This document shows, in pieces, positions 29,784-40,223 of a stretch of 64,000 bases of DNA; the stretch's first letter is position 1; every line of letters starts with the position of its first letter. This DNA comes from Pseudomonadota bacterium. Its GTDB lineage: Bacteria; Pseudomonadota; Alphaproteobacteria; Acetobacterales; Acetobacteraceae. Location: contig JAKBBY010000002.1 of assembly GCA_021808315.1 (NCBI GenBank), forward strand, positions 1 to 64,000, written 5' to 3'. A model generated the notes under the pieces. That model did not search any database and was not told the DNA's origin. It worked only from the letters and a program-made list of their open reading frames with translations. Made by a program: the position numbers and the translations under genes.

Positions 29784-30053
29784 ATGAGCGACAATCACTA
29801 CGGTCGTCGTATTGCCCTGAAAGCGATCGGACTTGGTGCCGTAGGATCGGCCATGAGTTTGCTGGCATTACGCTCCGCCGCGGCGGATAACAAATCCAGT
29901 AAAGCGACCGCCGGATACGTTGCCAAACCCGGTCCGGGCGGTGCAGATTGCTCCAGCTGCGCCAATTATATTCCAGCCGGGTCGATGTGCATGGTGGTTC
30001 AGGGCAGCGTCGCCGCCACCGGCTATTGTAATTTCTACGCGCCGAAAAGCTGA
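29784..30053 (+). CDS. High-potential iron-sulfur protein (HiPIP), Tat-exported
   Basis: Twin-Arg N-terminus (YGRRIALKAIGLG) and four Cys in HiPIP spacing: CSSC...C...GYCNFYAP. Confidence 0.88.
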   Translation: MSDNHYGRRIALKAIGLGAVGSAMSLLALRSAAADNKSSKATAGYVAKPGPGGADCSSCANYIPAGSMCMVVQGSVAATGYCNFYAPKS

Positions 30054-30061
30054 TTTTCGCA

Positions 30062-30089
30062 CCCGGCGGCATCCTTGGCTGCCGCCGGG
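30062..30089 (+). terminator. Stem-loop downstream of HiPIP gene
   Basis: CCCGGCGGCA-tccttggc-TGCCGCCGGG, 10-bp perfect stem. Confidence 0.6.
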
Positions 30090-30221
30090 CGCTGCGTGTT
30101 AGTGCCGTTTTGCAGGCTTATACGCTCGTCGCGTGCCTAACGCCGACCAATTCCGGTCAAGAGCATTGTTTTGGCGAGCAACTTTATCCGATCAAATCAT
30201 ACCATCGGATCGGATGTCGCT

Positions 30222-30896
30222 CTAATCAAAATAATAACCAACCCCAGGCCGGGTTTTCAAATGAGTTTCACCAAATGCGCCGAGTTTACGACGCAGATGC
30301 CCGATATAAATCCGCAGATAGTTCATCTCGCGTTCTTGCGCGCTGCCCCAAACCGCCTTCAAAATCGCGCTATGGGTAATCACGCGGCCCCGGTTGCGCA
30401 GCAAAAACTCTAACAAGCGGAACTCAGTGCGGGTAAATTGAATTGTCACGCCCGCCAATTGGCCAGTCAGGGCCGTCATATCAAGTTCTAACCCGTCAAC
30501 GACGAAAACCGGCCCGGCGAGCGGGCCTGATGCGCTCGCCCGCAATGCCGCGCGCAAGCGGGCTAGCAACTCCCCAAGGCTGAACGGCTTTTCAATATAA
30601 TCATTGGCGCCGCCATCAAGCGCTGCGATTTTATCACCATCACGATCGCGCGCTGACAGCACAATAATCGGCATCGCATAATCCCGGCGAATCTCAGCCA
30701 ACAAGGCCTGACCGTCACGATCAGGCAAACCAAGATCGAGCAAAATCAGATCAGGCACGCGCAAAGCGATGATCCTGAGCGCCTCAGCAGCATGATCGGC
30801 ACGCCACACCGTATAATCCGCTGATTCCAACGCGGGTTTCAGGAACCGATGGATCTGCGGCTCGTCATCGACAATCAGAATCGAGCGACCACTCAT
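30222..30896 (-). CDS. kdpE: KdpE response regulator
   Basis: Receiver domain plus OmpR-type winged helix; adjacent to kdpD. Confidence 0.9.
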   Translation of the reverse strand: MSGRSILIVDDEPQIHRFLKPALESADYTVWRADHAAEALRIIALRVPDLILLDLGLPDRDGQALLAEIRRDYAMPIIVLSARDRDGDKIAALDGGANDYIEKPFSLGELLARLRAALRASASGPLAGPVFVVDGLELDMTALTGQLAGVTIQFTRTEFRLLEFLLRNRGRVITHSAILKAVWGSAQEREMNYLRIYIGHLRRKLGAFGETHLKTRPGVGYYFD

Positions 30897-33493
30897 GCGC
30901 TGGGAACCTTGATCGTAATCATCGTGCCGGGCATGCCATCGCGCGGCAAATCCGTTCGCGGACTCATCGCTTCAATCGATCCGCCCATCGCTTCGGCAAA
31001 GGCGCGTGCAATCGCAAGGCCCAACCCGGTGCCGGATGCAACCCGATCACCCCGTTCCGCCCGAAAAAACCGATCAAACACGCGGGGCAAATCATCAGCA
31101 GCAATACCAATCCCTTCATCGGCAATCGAGATCATCACCAACGCCCCATCCCGCCGGGCGACGATGGAGATAGCCGATCCCTGCGGCGCATATTTAACCG
31201 AATTTTCCAAACAATTCACCAAAATCTGCTCTAACAAACTTGGATCCGCCATAACTGTTTGGGCGTCATCCGCTATATTCACGCCGGCATGAAACGCGTC
31301 CGGCACCCGCGCCACGGCGGCCTCAATCAGCGCTGGCAACGCCACAATATCACGGCGCGCTACGATCTCGCCGGTCTCGATCCGCGCCATGCCCGTTATA
31401 TTGGTCAGAAATCGGGTCATTCGCTCAACATCCTGGACAATGCTAGCCAACAAATCCAACCGCACCGCCTCTGTAACCGCACTGCCGGCGGCGAGCAGGG
31501 TCTGCGCCGCACCACTAATTGCGGTCAGCGGTGTGCGCAAATCATGTGACAGCGACGATAGCAGCGCCGTGCGCAAAGATTGGGTTTTGGTCTGGGCGCG
31601 GATTTCCGCGGCCCGCGCCGCAAGGCGCAGCCGCTCAATCGCCATCGCCCCTTGATCGGCCAGCGCACTCAAAGCTTGAACCGTTGGCTCGGTCATCACG
31701 CCCGTCGGTTTCACCCCCAACACCCCCACACTGCCCGCCTCCGTTGCCAACGGAAAAAATCGCCACGCGACCGATGGCAACGTAATCGTGCCAAGTCCGG
31801 CCTCGATTTTATGACGAAACGCAAAATCAGCCGCCGCATGGTCGGCATCGCTGAGGCTTGGCACAGGCTCCAAATCGTCACCCTCAGCGATCAGCACCAT
31901 CGCGGTGCTAGCGAGCGCGGACGCTTCACTTTCAATCGCCCGACTCAACGACGCCGCATCCGTTGCGGCAGCCAGGGTGCGCCCGAACAAGGCCACCCGG
32001 CGCAGCGCATCAATCCGGCTGCGCGCGGCTTCGGCTTCCGTGCGCACCCGCCCTGCCAACGTGCCGGTGAGCAAGCCAACCGCGAGAAACACCACTAACG
32101 CAACAATATCGCGCGGATCGCCAACCGAAAGCGTAAAAACCGGGGGCAAAAAGAAAAAATTCCACAGTAAAAAGCTGATAATCGCCGCAAACAGGCCAAG
32201 GCTCCGCCCATAATGACTAGCCACAGCCACGACAATTCCGGTAAACACAAATCCCATCGCATCACGCGGCACCACCGCACGCATCCCATATCCCAACGCC
32301 GTTGCCGCCGCCATAATGGCAAGGCTGATTCCATAAGGTGCCAGATGGAACTTTGATTTTTTCGGCTTTAGTGTGGCCGGGCGTGCTGCGGGATCGGGCA
32401 CAACATAGAGCGAATAAGCCCGCGCATGCCGCGCGAGCGCGCGCGCCAATGGCCGGGTCGGCCACGCCCGCGCGGCGCCGCGCGCCACCACAATATGCGC
32501 GACGTTATGCTGCGCTGCCGCCGTCAATACCGCCGCGACCGCATCCGCCTGCGTGGTCGTCTCCACCGTGCCGCCCAATTGCAGCGCCAAATCCAGCGCC
32601 GATTGCACATTTCCACCAGCCCCGGCTTCCACATGAAACGCGAGTAAAGGCGCGCGCAGCGCGTCCGCAAGCCGCGCCGCATGGCGCACGACCTGCTCCG
32701 ACGCTGACCCCGCCTCAATCACCGCCATCACCCGCTCTGCCGCAGGCCACGGCCCCGCAATCGCCCGCGCGCGCATATAGGTCGCGATATCGCGATCAAC
32801 CTGTTGCGCTACCCGCCTGAGCGCCATTTCGCGCAGTGCCGCCAAATTGCCGGGGCGAAAAAATCCATCAAGCGCCCGCCGCGCCAAATCGGGCCGGTAA
32901 ATTCGCCCTTGCTCTAACCGCGTTCGTAATTCCGCTGGCGGCAAATCGATCAATTCAATTTCGGTCGCCAGCGTAAGCACCGTATCCGGCAACGTTTCTG
33001 CAACCCGCACGCCAGTAATCCGCGCCACCTGATCATGCACGCTCTCCAAATGCTGCACATTCAGCGTGGTCCAAACATCGATCCCAGCATCAAGAATATC
33101 AACAATATCTTGCCAGCGTTTCGCATGCCGCAATCCGGGCGCATTGGTATGAGCCAACTCATCAACCAGCAGCAACGCCGGCCGTCGGGCAATCGCGGCT
33201 TCGAGGTCAAACTCCCCAATTACATGCCCGCGATACGCCACAGGCTTGCGCGCGAGCACCGGCAAATTCCCAATTTGCGCCTCCGTATCGGCGCGGCCAT
33301 GGGTTTCGATCAGCCCGGCCAGCACATCCAGCCCTTCGGACTGCTTTTGCTGCGCGGCGACCAACATTTCCCACGTCTTGCCAACCCCTGGCGCTGCCCC
33401 GAGAAAAATCTTCAGCCGCCCGCGATGCGCACCGGCGAGTGCGGCGAGCAAGGCGTCCGGGTCAGGTCGTTGATCGTCCGCTGCCGTGGCCAT
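30893..33493 (-). CDS. kdpD: KdpD sensor histidine kinase
   Basis: N-terminal KdpD domain (GRLKIFLGAAPGVGKTWEML), USP domain, four TMs, HisKA SLSHDLRTPLTAI. Confidence 0.95.
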   Translation of the reverse strand: MATAADDQRPDPDALLAALAGAHRGRLKIFLGAAPGVGKTWEMLVAAQQKQSEGLDVLAGLIETHGRADTEAQIGNLPVLARKPVAYRGHVIGEFDLEAAIARRPALLLVDELAHTNAPGLRHAKRWQDIVDILDAGIDVWTTLNVQHLESVHDQVARITGVRVAETLPDTVLTLATEIELIDLPPAELRTRLEQGRIYRPDLARRALDGFFRPGNLAALREMALRRVAQQVDRDIATYMRARAIAGPWPAAERVMAVIEAGSASEQVVRHAARLADALRAPLLAFHVEAGAGGNVQSALDLALQLGGTVETTTQADAVAAVLTAAAQHNVAHIVVARGAARAWPTRPLARALARHARAYSLYVVPDPAARPATLKPKKSKFHLAPYGISLAIMAAATALGYGMRAVVPRDAMGFVFTGIVVAVASHYGRSLGLFAAIISFLLWNFFFLPPVFTLSVGDPRDIVALVVFLAVGLLTGTLAGRVRTEAEAARSRIDALRRVALFGRTLAAATDAASLSRAIESEASALASTAMVLIAEGDDLEPVPSLSDADHAAADFAFRHKIEAGLGTITLPSVAWRFFPLATEAGSVGVLGVKPTGVMTEPTVQALSALADQGAMAIERLRLAARAAEIRAQTKTQSLRTALLSSLSHDLRTPLTAISGAAQTLLAAGSAVTEAVRLDLLASIVQDVERMTRFLTNITGMARIETGEIVARRDIVALPALIEAAVARVPDAFHAGVNIADDAQTVMADPSLLEQILVNCLENSVKYAPQGSAISIVARRDGALVMISIADEGIGIAADDLPRVFDRFFRAERGDRVASGTGLGLAIARAFAEAMGGSIEAMSPRTDLPRDGMPGTMITIKVPSA

Positions 33494-33502
33494 CCTGGCC
33501 GA

Positions 33503-34117
33503 TCATCGCGCGTTTAGTTCTGTCAATGCAAGATTGAGCTTCAGCACATTGACATGCGGCGTGCCGATCACCCCAAGCCATCGGTGCGTTGCACTCTGCC
33601 GCACCAAATGGCGCACCAACAAGATCGGCAGATGCCGCGCTTGTGCCACGGATGGTGCTTGGCGCAGCGCATTCGCCACGGAAATATCCGGATCAAGGCC
33701 AGACCCCGAACTGGTCACCGCATCGTCGGGCACCGGCCCCGGCCCATAAGCCGCCCGATAGGCGGCAATGCGCGCCCGGACATGATCGATCATATTTTTG
33801 TTGGTCGGCCCGGCATTAGAGCCGCCTGATTCTGACGCGTCATAGGGGCTCGCAATCGTTTGTCCTTTCGCATTGGTTCCGGTCAGTGCCGAGGGGCGGG
33901 GTTGAAACCAGCGCGCAGCGTCAATGCCGGGTCCAGAGAAATTTTGCCCAATCAATGCCGAGCCAATCACGCGGCCCTTGACCGTGAGCAAGCTGCCATT
34001 CGCCTCGAACGGCGCTACAAGCTGCGCCAATTCGGTAAAACCCATCGGCAAGAGTATGCCCAGAACCAGGGTCGAGACCAAAACCAGTGATAACGCCGAA
34101 CGGATTTCGCGGATCAT
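33503..34117 (-). CDS. kdpC: Potassium-transporting ATPase subunit C
   Basis: IGQNFSGPGIDAARWFQPRPSA and GSGLDPDISVANA motifs; start at MIREIRSALS. Confidence 0.93.
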   Translation of the reverse strand: MIREIRSALSLVLVSTLVLGILLPMGFTELAQLVAPFEANGSLLTVKGRVIGSALIGQNFSGPGIDAARWFQPRPSALTGTNAKGQTIASPYDASESGGSNAGPTNKNMIDHVRARIAAYRAAYGPGPVPDDAVTSSGSGLDPDISVANALRQAPSVAQARHLPILLVRHLVRQSATHRWLGVIGTPHVNVLKLNLALTELNAR

Positions 34118-34128
34118 GAGATGTCCCC

Positions 34129-36168
34129 TCACGAGAAAATATGCAAGGCACCGAGCAACAGATCGATCACCTTGATGCCGATGAAAGGTGTGACGATACC
34201 GCCCAGCCCATAAACCAACAAATTGCGGCGCAAGAGTGCCGCAGCGCCCACTGCGCGAAATTTGACCCCGCGCAGCGCGAGCGGCACCAGCACCACAATG
34301 ATCAGGGCGTTGAAAATCACCGCTGACAAAATCGCACTACGCGGTGAGGTTAGGTGCATAATGTTTAGCGCCTGCAACCCCGGATAGGTGGCGACAAAAA
34401 TCGCGGGCAAAATCGCAAAATACTTTGAAATATCATTGGCAATCGAGAATGTGGTCAGAGCACCCCGTGTGATCAGCAATTGCTTGCCAATTTCAACGAT
34501 TTCGATCAGCTTGGTGGGGTCGCTATCCAAATCAACCATATTTCCGGCCTCGCGGGCCGCCTGCGTGCCGGTTTGCATGGCGACACCCACATCCGCCTGC
34601 GCTAACGCGGGCGCATCATTGGTGCCATCACCGCACATGGCCACCAAGCGCCCCTCCTCTTGGGCTTTGCGGATATAGCCGAGCTTATCTTGCGGTGTTG
34701 CCTCGGCGATCACATCATCCACCCCGGCTTCGGCGGCAATCGCGGCGGCGGTAATCCGGTTATCACCGGTCACCATCACCGTGCGAATCCCCATGCGCCG
34801 CAAATCGGCAAAGCGCTCCTTGATCCCTGGCTTGACAATGTCCTTCAACTCAATCGCCCCCAACAAGCGATTATCCAGCGCCAGAGCGAGCGGCGTCGCC
34901 CCGGCCCTGGCAATCCGCGACACAATATCGGTAAATTCCGCAGGAGGCGCGCCAGTTAGTCGTAGCACCGAATCCACAGCGCCTTTGCGCCAAGTCTGCG
35001 CACCGACATCAATACCCGAGACCCTTGTATTGGCGCTAAAAGGCACTCGGATCGCTTTATCAGGCGATCCCGCATTGATTTGGTAACGTTCGCGCATCAG
35101 CGCCACGATCGACCGGCCCTCTGGCGTTTCATCGCCCAGCGAGGCCAACAAAGCTGCGTGCGCCATCATTCGCTCATCGACCCCCGGCGCCGGATAGATC
35201 GCCGCCGCCATGCGATTGCCAAAAGTGATGGTGCCGGTTTTATCGAGCAACAGCGCATCAACATCGCCCGCCGCCTCCACCGCCCGCCCTGAGGTTGCCA
35301 CAACGTTAAGCCGGATCAACCGATCCATGCCCGCAATGCCGATGGCTGACAATAATCCACCAATCGTCGTTGGGATCAAACACACAAACAACGCGGCCAA
35401 CACTGCGATTGATAAATGGGTTTGTGAATAGGAAGCAAAGCCACGCAAGGTCGCCACCGCAATAACAAAAACAACGGTCAACCCTGCCAGTAAAATATCA
35501 AGCGCAATCTCATTCGGCGTCTTGCGCCGCTCAGCGCCTTCAACGAGGGCAATCATGCGATCCAGAAAGGTCGCACCCGGCTCGGCCCGAATCCGCACCA
35601 CTAACCAATCCGAAATCACCTGTGTGCCGCCGGTCACGGCTGACCGGTCACCGCCAGCTTCGCGGATAACGGGCGCTGACTCACCGGTAATGGCGCTCTC
35701 ATTGACGCTCGCAATCCCGTGGATGATCTCGCCATCTGAGGGAATTATGTCGCCGGCTTCCACCAGCACCAAATCATCGCAATGCAAATCGGAGGCAGCG
35801 GTCGGTTTATAAAGGGTCGGGGCCCGTGGATCGAGGATCAATTTGGCCACCGTGTCCGACCGCGCCCGGCGCAGCGCATCGGCGCGCACACGCCCACGCC
35901 CTTCAGCAACAGCCTCCGCAAAGGTCGCAAACAGCACCGTGATCCACAGCCAAGCCGCAATCGTCAATGAAAACGCGCTCGGTCTGGCTTCGATTAAATG
36001 CAGCAGCCCAACAATCGTGACTAAAGCGGCAATGATTTCGGTGGTAAAAATCACCGGGTTGCGGATCAATTGTTGTGGATTGAGCTTCAGCACCGCATCA
36101 AGGCTGGCGCGGCGCAAAATCGCGCGATCAAACAGGCTGATCATATCCGTGTCAGTGGTCATGGTCAT
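34129..36168 (-). CDS. kdpB: Potassium-transporting ATPase ATP-binding subunit B
   Basis: P-type ATPase [28 protein letters not shown]. Confidence 0.95.
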   Translation of the reverse strand: MTMTTDTDMISLFDRAILRRASLDAVLKLNPQQLIRNPVIFTTEIIAALVTIVGLLHLIEARPSAFSLTIAAWLWITVLFATFAEAVAEGRGRVRADALRRARSDTVAKLILDPRAPTLYKPTAASDLHCDDLVLVEAGDIIPSDGEIIHGIASVNESAITGESAPVIREAGGDRSAVTGGTQVISDWLVVRIRAEPGATFLDRMIALVEGAERRKTPNEIALDILLAGLTVVFVIAVATLRGFASYSQTHLSIAVLAALFVCLIPTTIGGLLSAIGIAGMDRLIRLNVVATSGRAVEAAGDVDALLLDKTGTITFGNRMAAAIYPAPGVDERMMAHAALLASLGDETPEGRSIVALMRERYQINAGSPDKAIRVPFSANTRVSGIDVGAQTWRKGAVDSVLRLTGAPPAEFTDIVSRIARAGATPLALALDNRLLGAIELKDIVKPGIKERFADLRRMGIRTVMVTGDNRITAAAIAAEAGVDDVIAEATPQDKLGYIRKAQEEGRLVAMCGDGTNDAPALAQADVGVAMQTGTQAAREAGNMVDLDSDPTKLIEIVEIGKQLLITRGALTTFSIANDISKYFAILPAIFVATYPGLQALNIMHLTSPRSAILSAVIFNALIIVVLVPLALRGVKFRAVGAAALLRRNLLVYGLGGIVTPFIGIKVIDLLLGALHIFS

Positions 36169-36173
36169 CTCTC

Positions 36174-37871
36174 TCAAAAGCTCTTGCCGGCATTCATCAG
36201 ATATTGCTCCGCGAGCGGCCCAAGCGTGTCAGCGGGCATGAACTGCAAGCCGCCCAGAATGATGATCACGCCGATCAATAATCCAATAAACAGGCCACCA
36301 TCGGTAGGAAACGTTCCGCTTGAAGACGGTAATTTGGGTTTGAGCGCCAACGATCCAGCAATGGCGAGCACCGGGATCAGCACGGCAAATCGACCAAACA
36401 GCATCGCCATGCCCAATCCATAATCAAGCAATGGCGTATTAGCCGATAGACCAGCAAAAGCAGAGCCATTATTCTCCGTCGCCGAAGTCCAGCCATACAA
36501 CATCTCGGTCAGCCCATGGGGTCCAGCATTGCTGAGCGAACCGATGCCTGACGTGGTCAATAGCGAAAATCCGGCACCCGCCAGGATGAATATGGTTTGC
36601 ACCAAGATTGCTAACATCGCGAGCTTGATCTCACGCGCTTGGATTTTTTTACCCAGATATTCCGGCGTGCGCCCGACCATCAATCCCGCCACAAAAACCG
36701 CGAGCAACGCGAACAAAACGATGCCATACAGGCCCGAGCCAACACCGCCAGGTGCCACTTCATCAAGCTGCATCAAAAATAACGGCACCAACCCGCCGAG
36801 TGGCGTGTCGCTATCCGTCACCGAATCTACAGCGCCGGTCGATGTGCCTGTGGCAGCGCTGTTGAACATTGTGGATTGCGCAATGCCAAAGCGCACCTCT
36901 TTACCCACCATATTGCCCGGTTGCGCGGCAATGCCTGCATGCACCAAAATCGGATTATTACCTGCTTCTGCCGCATAATCGCCAACCATGGCGAAGCCGA
37001 GTATCAGCGCCATCGCCGCAAACAAAGCGATCCCGTCGCGCGGTCGCCCAATCATCTGACCCAGTGTGATCGGCAAGGCGAACCCGATTACTAACATCAG
37101 AACAATTTCAAAACAATTCGTCAGCGCTGTCGGATTTTCAAACGGATGTGCCGAATTGGCATTGAAAAATCCCCCGCCATTGGTCCCCAGTTCCTTGATC
37201 GCCTCTTGCAGCGCAACCGGACCGCGCGCAATGGTTTGCACGCCGCCCGCAAGGGGATGGACGGATGCAAAAGGCGCAAATGTTTGTGGAACACCCGCAT
37301 AAAGCAGCAAGATGGCGGCAATCAACGCCATGGGCACCAAGAGACAGAGAGTTATTCTAGTCATATCGACATAGATATTGCCAAGCGTGGTTAAGCCACC
37401 ACGCACAAAGGCCCGCATCAGTGCGGCGGCAACGGCCATGCCCGCCGCAGCGGAGAGAAACATATGCACCATCAGGCCAAACATTTGCGCACCGTTCGAA
37501 ATTTGGGCCTCCGGCGTATAGGCTTGCCAATTGGTGTTGGTGGCAAAACTAACAGCGGTATTGAACGCCAGCATCGGCGCCATGGCTGGAATATGCTGAG
37601 GATTGAACGGCAGATCATTTTGCAGCCGCAAAATGGCATAGAGCAACAGAACATGGATCGCACTCAGCAGCAGCAACGCGATCGCATAAGCCTGCCAACC
37701 CATCTGCCGCGCCGGATCAATCCCGCATAGGCGATAAAATCCCCGCTCGATTGGCCTAGCAAATCCAATATCGCCGCGAAAGATCGATGCAATATAGCGC
37801 CCAAGCGGCACAGCAGCCGCCAGCACGAACACCAGCACCAGGGTCATAGCACCAAGCCCGTGGAGCGTCAT
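36174..37871 (-). CDS. kdpA: Potassium-transporting ATPase subunit A
   Basis: KdpA selectivity-filter regions ([19 protein letters not shown]); start ATG at 37871 adjacent to the kdpF stop. Confidence 0.95.
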   Translation of the reverse strand: MTLHGLGAMTLVLVFVLAAAVPLGRYIASIFRGDIGFARPIERGFYRLCGIDPARQMGWQAYAIALLLLSAIHVLLLYAILRLQNDLPFNPQHIPAMAPMLAFNTAVSFATNTNWQAYTPEAQISNGAQMFGLMVHMFLSAAAGMAVAAALMRAFVRGGLTTLGNIYVDMTRITLCLLVPMALIAAILLLYAGVPQTFAPFASVHPLAGGVQTIARGPVALQEAIKELGTNGGGFFNANSAHPFENPTALTNCFEIVLMLVIGFALPITLGQMIGRPRDGIALFAAMALILGFAMVGDYAAEAGNNPILVHAGIAAQPGNMVGKEVRFGIAQSTMFNSAATGTSTGAVDSVTDSDTPLGGLVPLFLMQLDEVAPGGVGSGLYGIVLFALLAVFVAGLMVGRTPEYLGKKIQAREIKLAMLAILVQTIFILAGAGFSLLTTSGIGSLSNAGPHGLTEMLYGWTSATENNGSAFAGLSANTPLLDYGLGMAMLFGRFAVLIPVLAIAGSLALKPKLPSSSGTFPTDGGLFIGLLIGVIIILGGLQFMPADTLGPLAEQYLMNAGKSF

Positions 37872-37873
37872 GA

Positions 37874-37960
37874 TCAAAAATCCTCTGGCCGGATCAAAGC
37901 CCAAACCAAATAAGCCAACAATCCGAGCGAAACGACCGCACCGAGCGTAATGTCAATCAT
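37874..37960 (-). CDS. kdpF: KdpF small subunit
   Basis: 28-aa ORF not in the track: MIDITLGAVVSLGLLAYLVWALIRPEDF. Confidence 0.92.
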   Translation of the reverse strand: MIDITLGAVVSLGLLAYLVWALIRPEDF

Positions 37961-37962
37961 GA

Positions 37963-38046
37963 TCAGATCCGATCACAAAACACGACATAAGCGGCAAACA
38001 GTGCAAAACTCGCAATAATGACCGCGATGGCCACAAAATCCCCCAT
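37963..38046 (-). CDS. Putative 27-aa single-TM microprotein upstream of kdpF
   Basis: Not in the track: MGDFVAIAVIIASFALFAAYVVFCDRI, preceded by GGAG-type SD, 2 nt before kdpF. Confidence 0.7.
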   Translation of the reverse strand: MGDFVAIAVIIASFALFAAYVVFCDRI

Positions 38047-38137
38047 AATCCGCTCCACTCGATCAATCCCGCATCATTGCGCCGCAATCGCGCAGGCGAG
38101 GACAACACCGATCAATGGGCGCACAGGGCATAAAAAA

Positions 38138-38159
38138 ACGAGCCGAAAACCAGGCTCGT
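38138..38159 (-). terminator. Intrinsic terminator
   Basis: Minus strand ACGAGCC-tggttttc-GGCTCGT followed by a run of T. Confidence 0.8.
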
Positions 38160-38184
38160 CTCATAAAAATCATATAAAAATCAC

Positions 38185-38216
38185 CCCGCCGACCGGTGTA
38201 ATCACCAATCGGCGGG
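38185..38216 (-). terminator. Intrinsic terminator downstream of SSS symporter
   Basis: Minus strand CCCGCCGA-tt-GGTG-atta-CACC-gg-TCGGCGGG, followed by GTGATTTTTAT. Confidence 0.75.
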
Positions 38217-38240
38217 ATTGCTGCAGCTTATCTCAAACGA

Positions 38241-39773
38241 TTAGGCATAATCCGATGCACTCGTGACATCGCGGGTGCGGTCCGAAGCGAAAGCGTGAAA
38301 CACCGGCGATAGCGCTGTCGCGACAATCACATTGAGCGCGAACGTTACAATCGCGATATAGCAGGGAATAACCATACCAAAAATATGGAACGGATAAATC
38401 GCGCCCGCCAAATGATTGAGCAGTGCCAAATGCGTCGCCAGCACAAAACCGCTCGCCCAACCAATCAACAATGCCCAGCCATTATAAAACCGGGTGAACA
38501 AGCTGAACACGATCGAGGGAAAAATCTGGATCATCCACATCCCGCCCAGCAATTGCAATTGGATCGCATATTTCAGCGGCAAGCCAAACACGAAGGCCAA
38601 TGCCCCGACAATCATCACAATCGAGAATAATTTTGCGACCATCGATTCTTGTGCCGGCGAAACACCCCCTTGGATAAATTGCCGCCAAATGTCACGGGTG
38701 AAAATATTCGCCGAGGCAATCGCCATGATCGCGGCGGGCACCAGCGCGCCAATCGCAATCGCCGCAAAGGCAACACCAACGAACCAGCCGGGCAGCGTGT
38801 GCAACAATAAGGCTGGCACCGAGAAGCTTGGGCCAAACTCCTTAAAACCCTTGGCGAATTGCGGCAGCGTGCTCACCCCGGCCACAGCGGCCATTGCGCC
38901 CAGTAAGGTGATCAGCCCGAGCATGAAGGAGTACGCTGGCAAAATAACCGCATTGCGCCGCACCACCTCACGGCTGCGCGCCGACAAAATACCCGTCATC
39001 GCATGCGGATATAAAAACAATGCCATAGCAGAGCCGAGCGCTAATGTTGCATAACCAGAATAAATTCCGGTTCCGCCCTTGGGCGGGTGCGCGAGCAACA
39101 GCTTCGCTGGCGCCAATTTGGTGAAAATCGTGCCAAAACCGCCGAGTTCAGAAGGGATCACAATGACCGCAACAATAATCGTCAAATAAATCAGGATATC
39201 CTTGACGATCGCGATCATCGCTGGCGCGCGCAGGCCAGATGTAAAGGTGAAGGCGGCCAATACCAAGAACGCAATGATCAGCGGCAAGCGAGCACCCAAC
39301 CCAGCGCCGGTGATCCCAAGGCCACCAATCACGGTCTGCATGCCGACAAGCTGCAAGGCGATGTAGGGCATGGTCGCGACGATGCCAGTTAGGCCAACAG
39401 CCAGAGCCAGATAGCGATTGCCATAGCGCCCACGCACAAATTCCGGCCCCGTGACAAAGCCATGCTTGGCAGACACCCGCCAGAGCTTGGGGAAAATTAC
39501 ATATAGAATCGGATAAGCGACGATGGTGTATGGCACAGCAAAAAACGCAAGCGCGCCAGCGCCGAACATCAAGGCCGGCACCGCGATGAATGTATAGGCC
39601 GTGTAAATATCGCCACCGATCAAGAACCAGGAAATCAGCACACCGAACTGCCGCCCGCCGAGGCCCCATTCATGCAATTGCGACAAATCGCCGCCCTTCC
39701 AGCGGGCCGCGACAAAGCCAAGGATCAGCACGCCAATCACTAAGATGGCGAAGATAACTGTTGCAATGGTCAT
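38241..39773 (-). CDS. Sodium:solute symporter (SSS) family permease
   Basis: 510 aa; HEWGLGGRQFGVLISWFLIGGDIYTAYTFIAVP; paralogue of 40224..41756. Confidence 0.9.
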   Translation of the reverse strand: MTIATVIFAILVIGVLILGFVAARWKGGDLSQLHEWGLGGRQFGVLISWFLIGGDIYTAYTFIAVPALMFGAGALAFFAVPYTIVAYPILYVIFPKLWRVSAKHGFVTGPEFVRGRYGNRYLALAVGLTGIVATMPYIALQLVGMQTVIGGLGITGAGLGARLPLIIAFLVLAAFTFTSGLRAPAMIAIVKDILIYLTIIVAVIVIPSELGGFGTIFTKLAPAKLLLAHPPKGGTGIYSGYATLALGSAMALFLYPHAMTGILSARSREVVRRNAVILPAYSFMLGLITLLGAMAAVAGVSTLPQFAKGFKEFGPSFSVPALLLHTLPGWFVGVAFAAIAIGALVPAAIMAIASANIFTRDIWRQFIQGGVSPAQESMVAKLFSIVMIVGALAFVFGLPLKYAIQLQLLGGMWMIQIFPSIVFSLFTRFYNGWALLIGWASGFVLATHLALLNHLAGAIYPFHIFGMVIPCYIAIVTFALNVIVATALSPVFHAFASDRTRDVTSASDYA

Positions 39774-39783
39774 AATGCAGTCC

Positions 39784-40005
39784 TCAGCGTTCTGCGCGAT
39801 AGACGATAAAAATAATCAGCGCCGACAACGGCACCCACAGCAACTGGTACCAATAAAAGAATGGAAAACCGGCAAGTTCTGGCGATTTACTATTGTAAAA
39901 GGGCACCCACAGCGTCGCAATGAACGGGATCAACAGCAACCAACGCAACGGCGAAGACCGCGCCGGAATTTGGTCGGATAAATCTTGTGGATCAGACATC
40001 GTCAT
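39784..40005 (-). CDS. DUF3311-like small membrane protein
   Basis: 73-aa two-TM protein directly upstream of an SSS permease. Confidence 0.72.
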   Translation of the reverse strand: MTMSDPQDLSDQIPARSSPLRWLLLIPFIATLWVPFYNSKSPELAGFPFFYWYQLLWVPLSALIIFIVYRAER

Positions 40006-40223
40006 AGCCCCCCTTGGTAAATATTACCGCACGATCACACGTGCAGCTACGCAAAAGTTTTGGCAACGCAAATAATCATACCGGGATCAATTGCACCTGA
40101 ACCACCGGACTTAGCCGAAACGGTTCAGCAGCTTTCTCTCGGAAGACGAAATGATATCTCTTCGCCCTGCCGGTGATCTAACTGAATACCGGTGTCAGCG
40201 CAAGCGGCTCCGCAGCCGTATCC

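Noticed and set aside
40097-40128. CTGAACC...GGTTCAG inverted repeat upstream of the 39784-40005 gene
   Set aside because: 7-bp arms with an 18-nt loop and no T-tract; could be chance.
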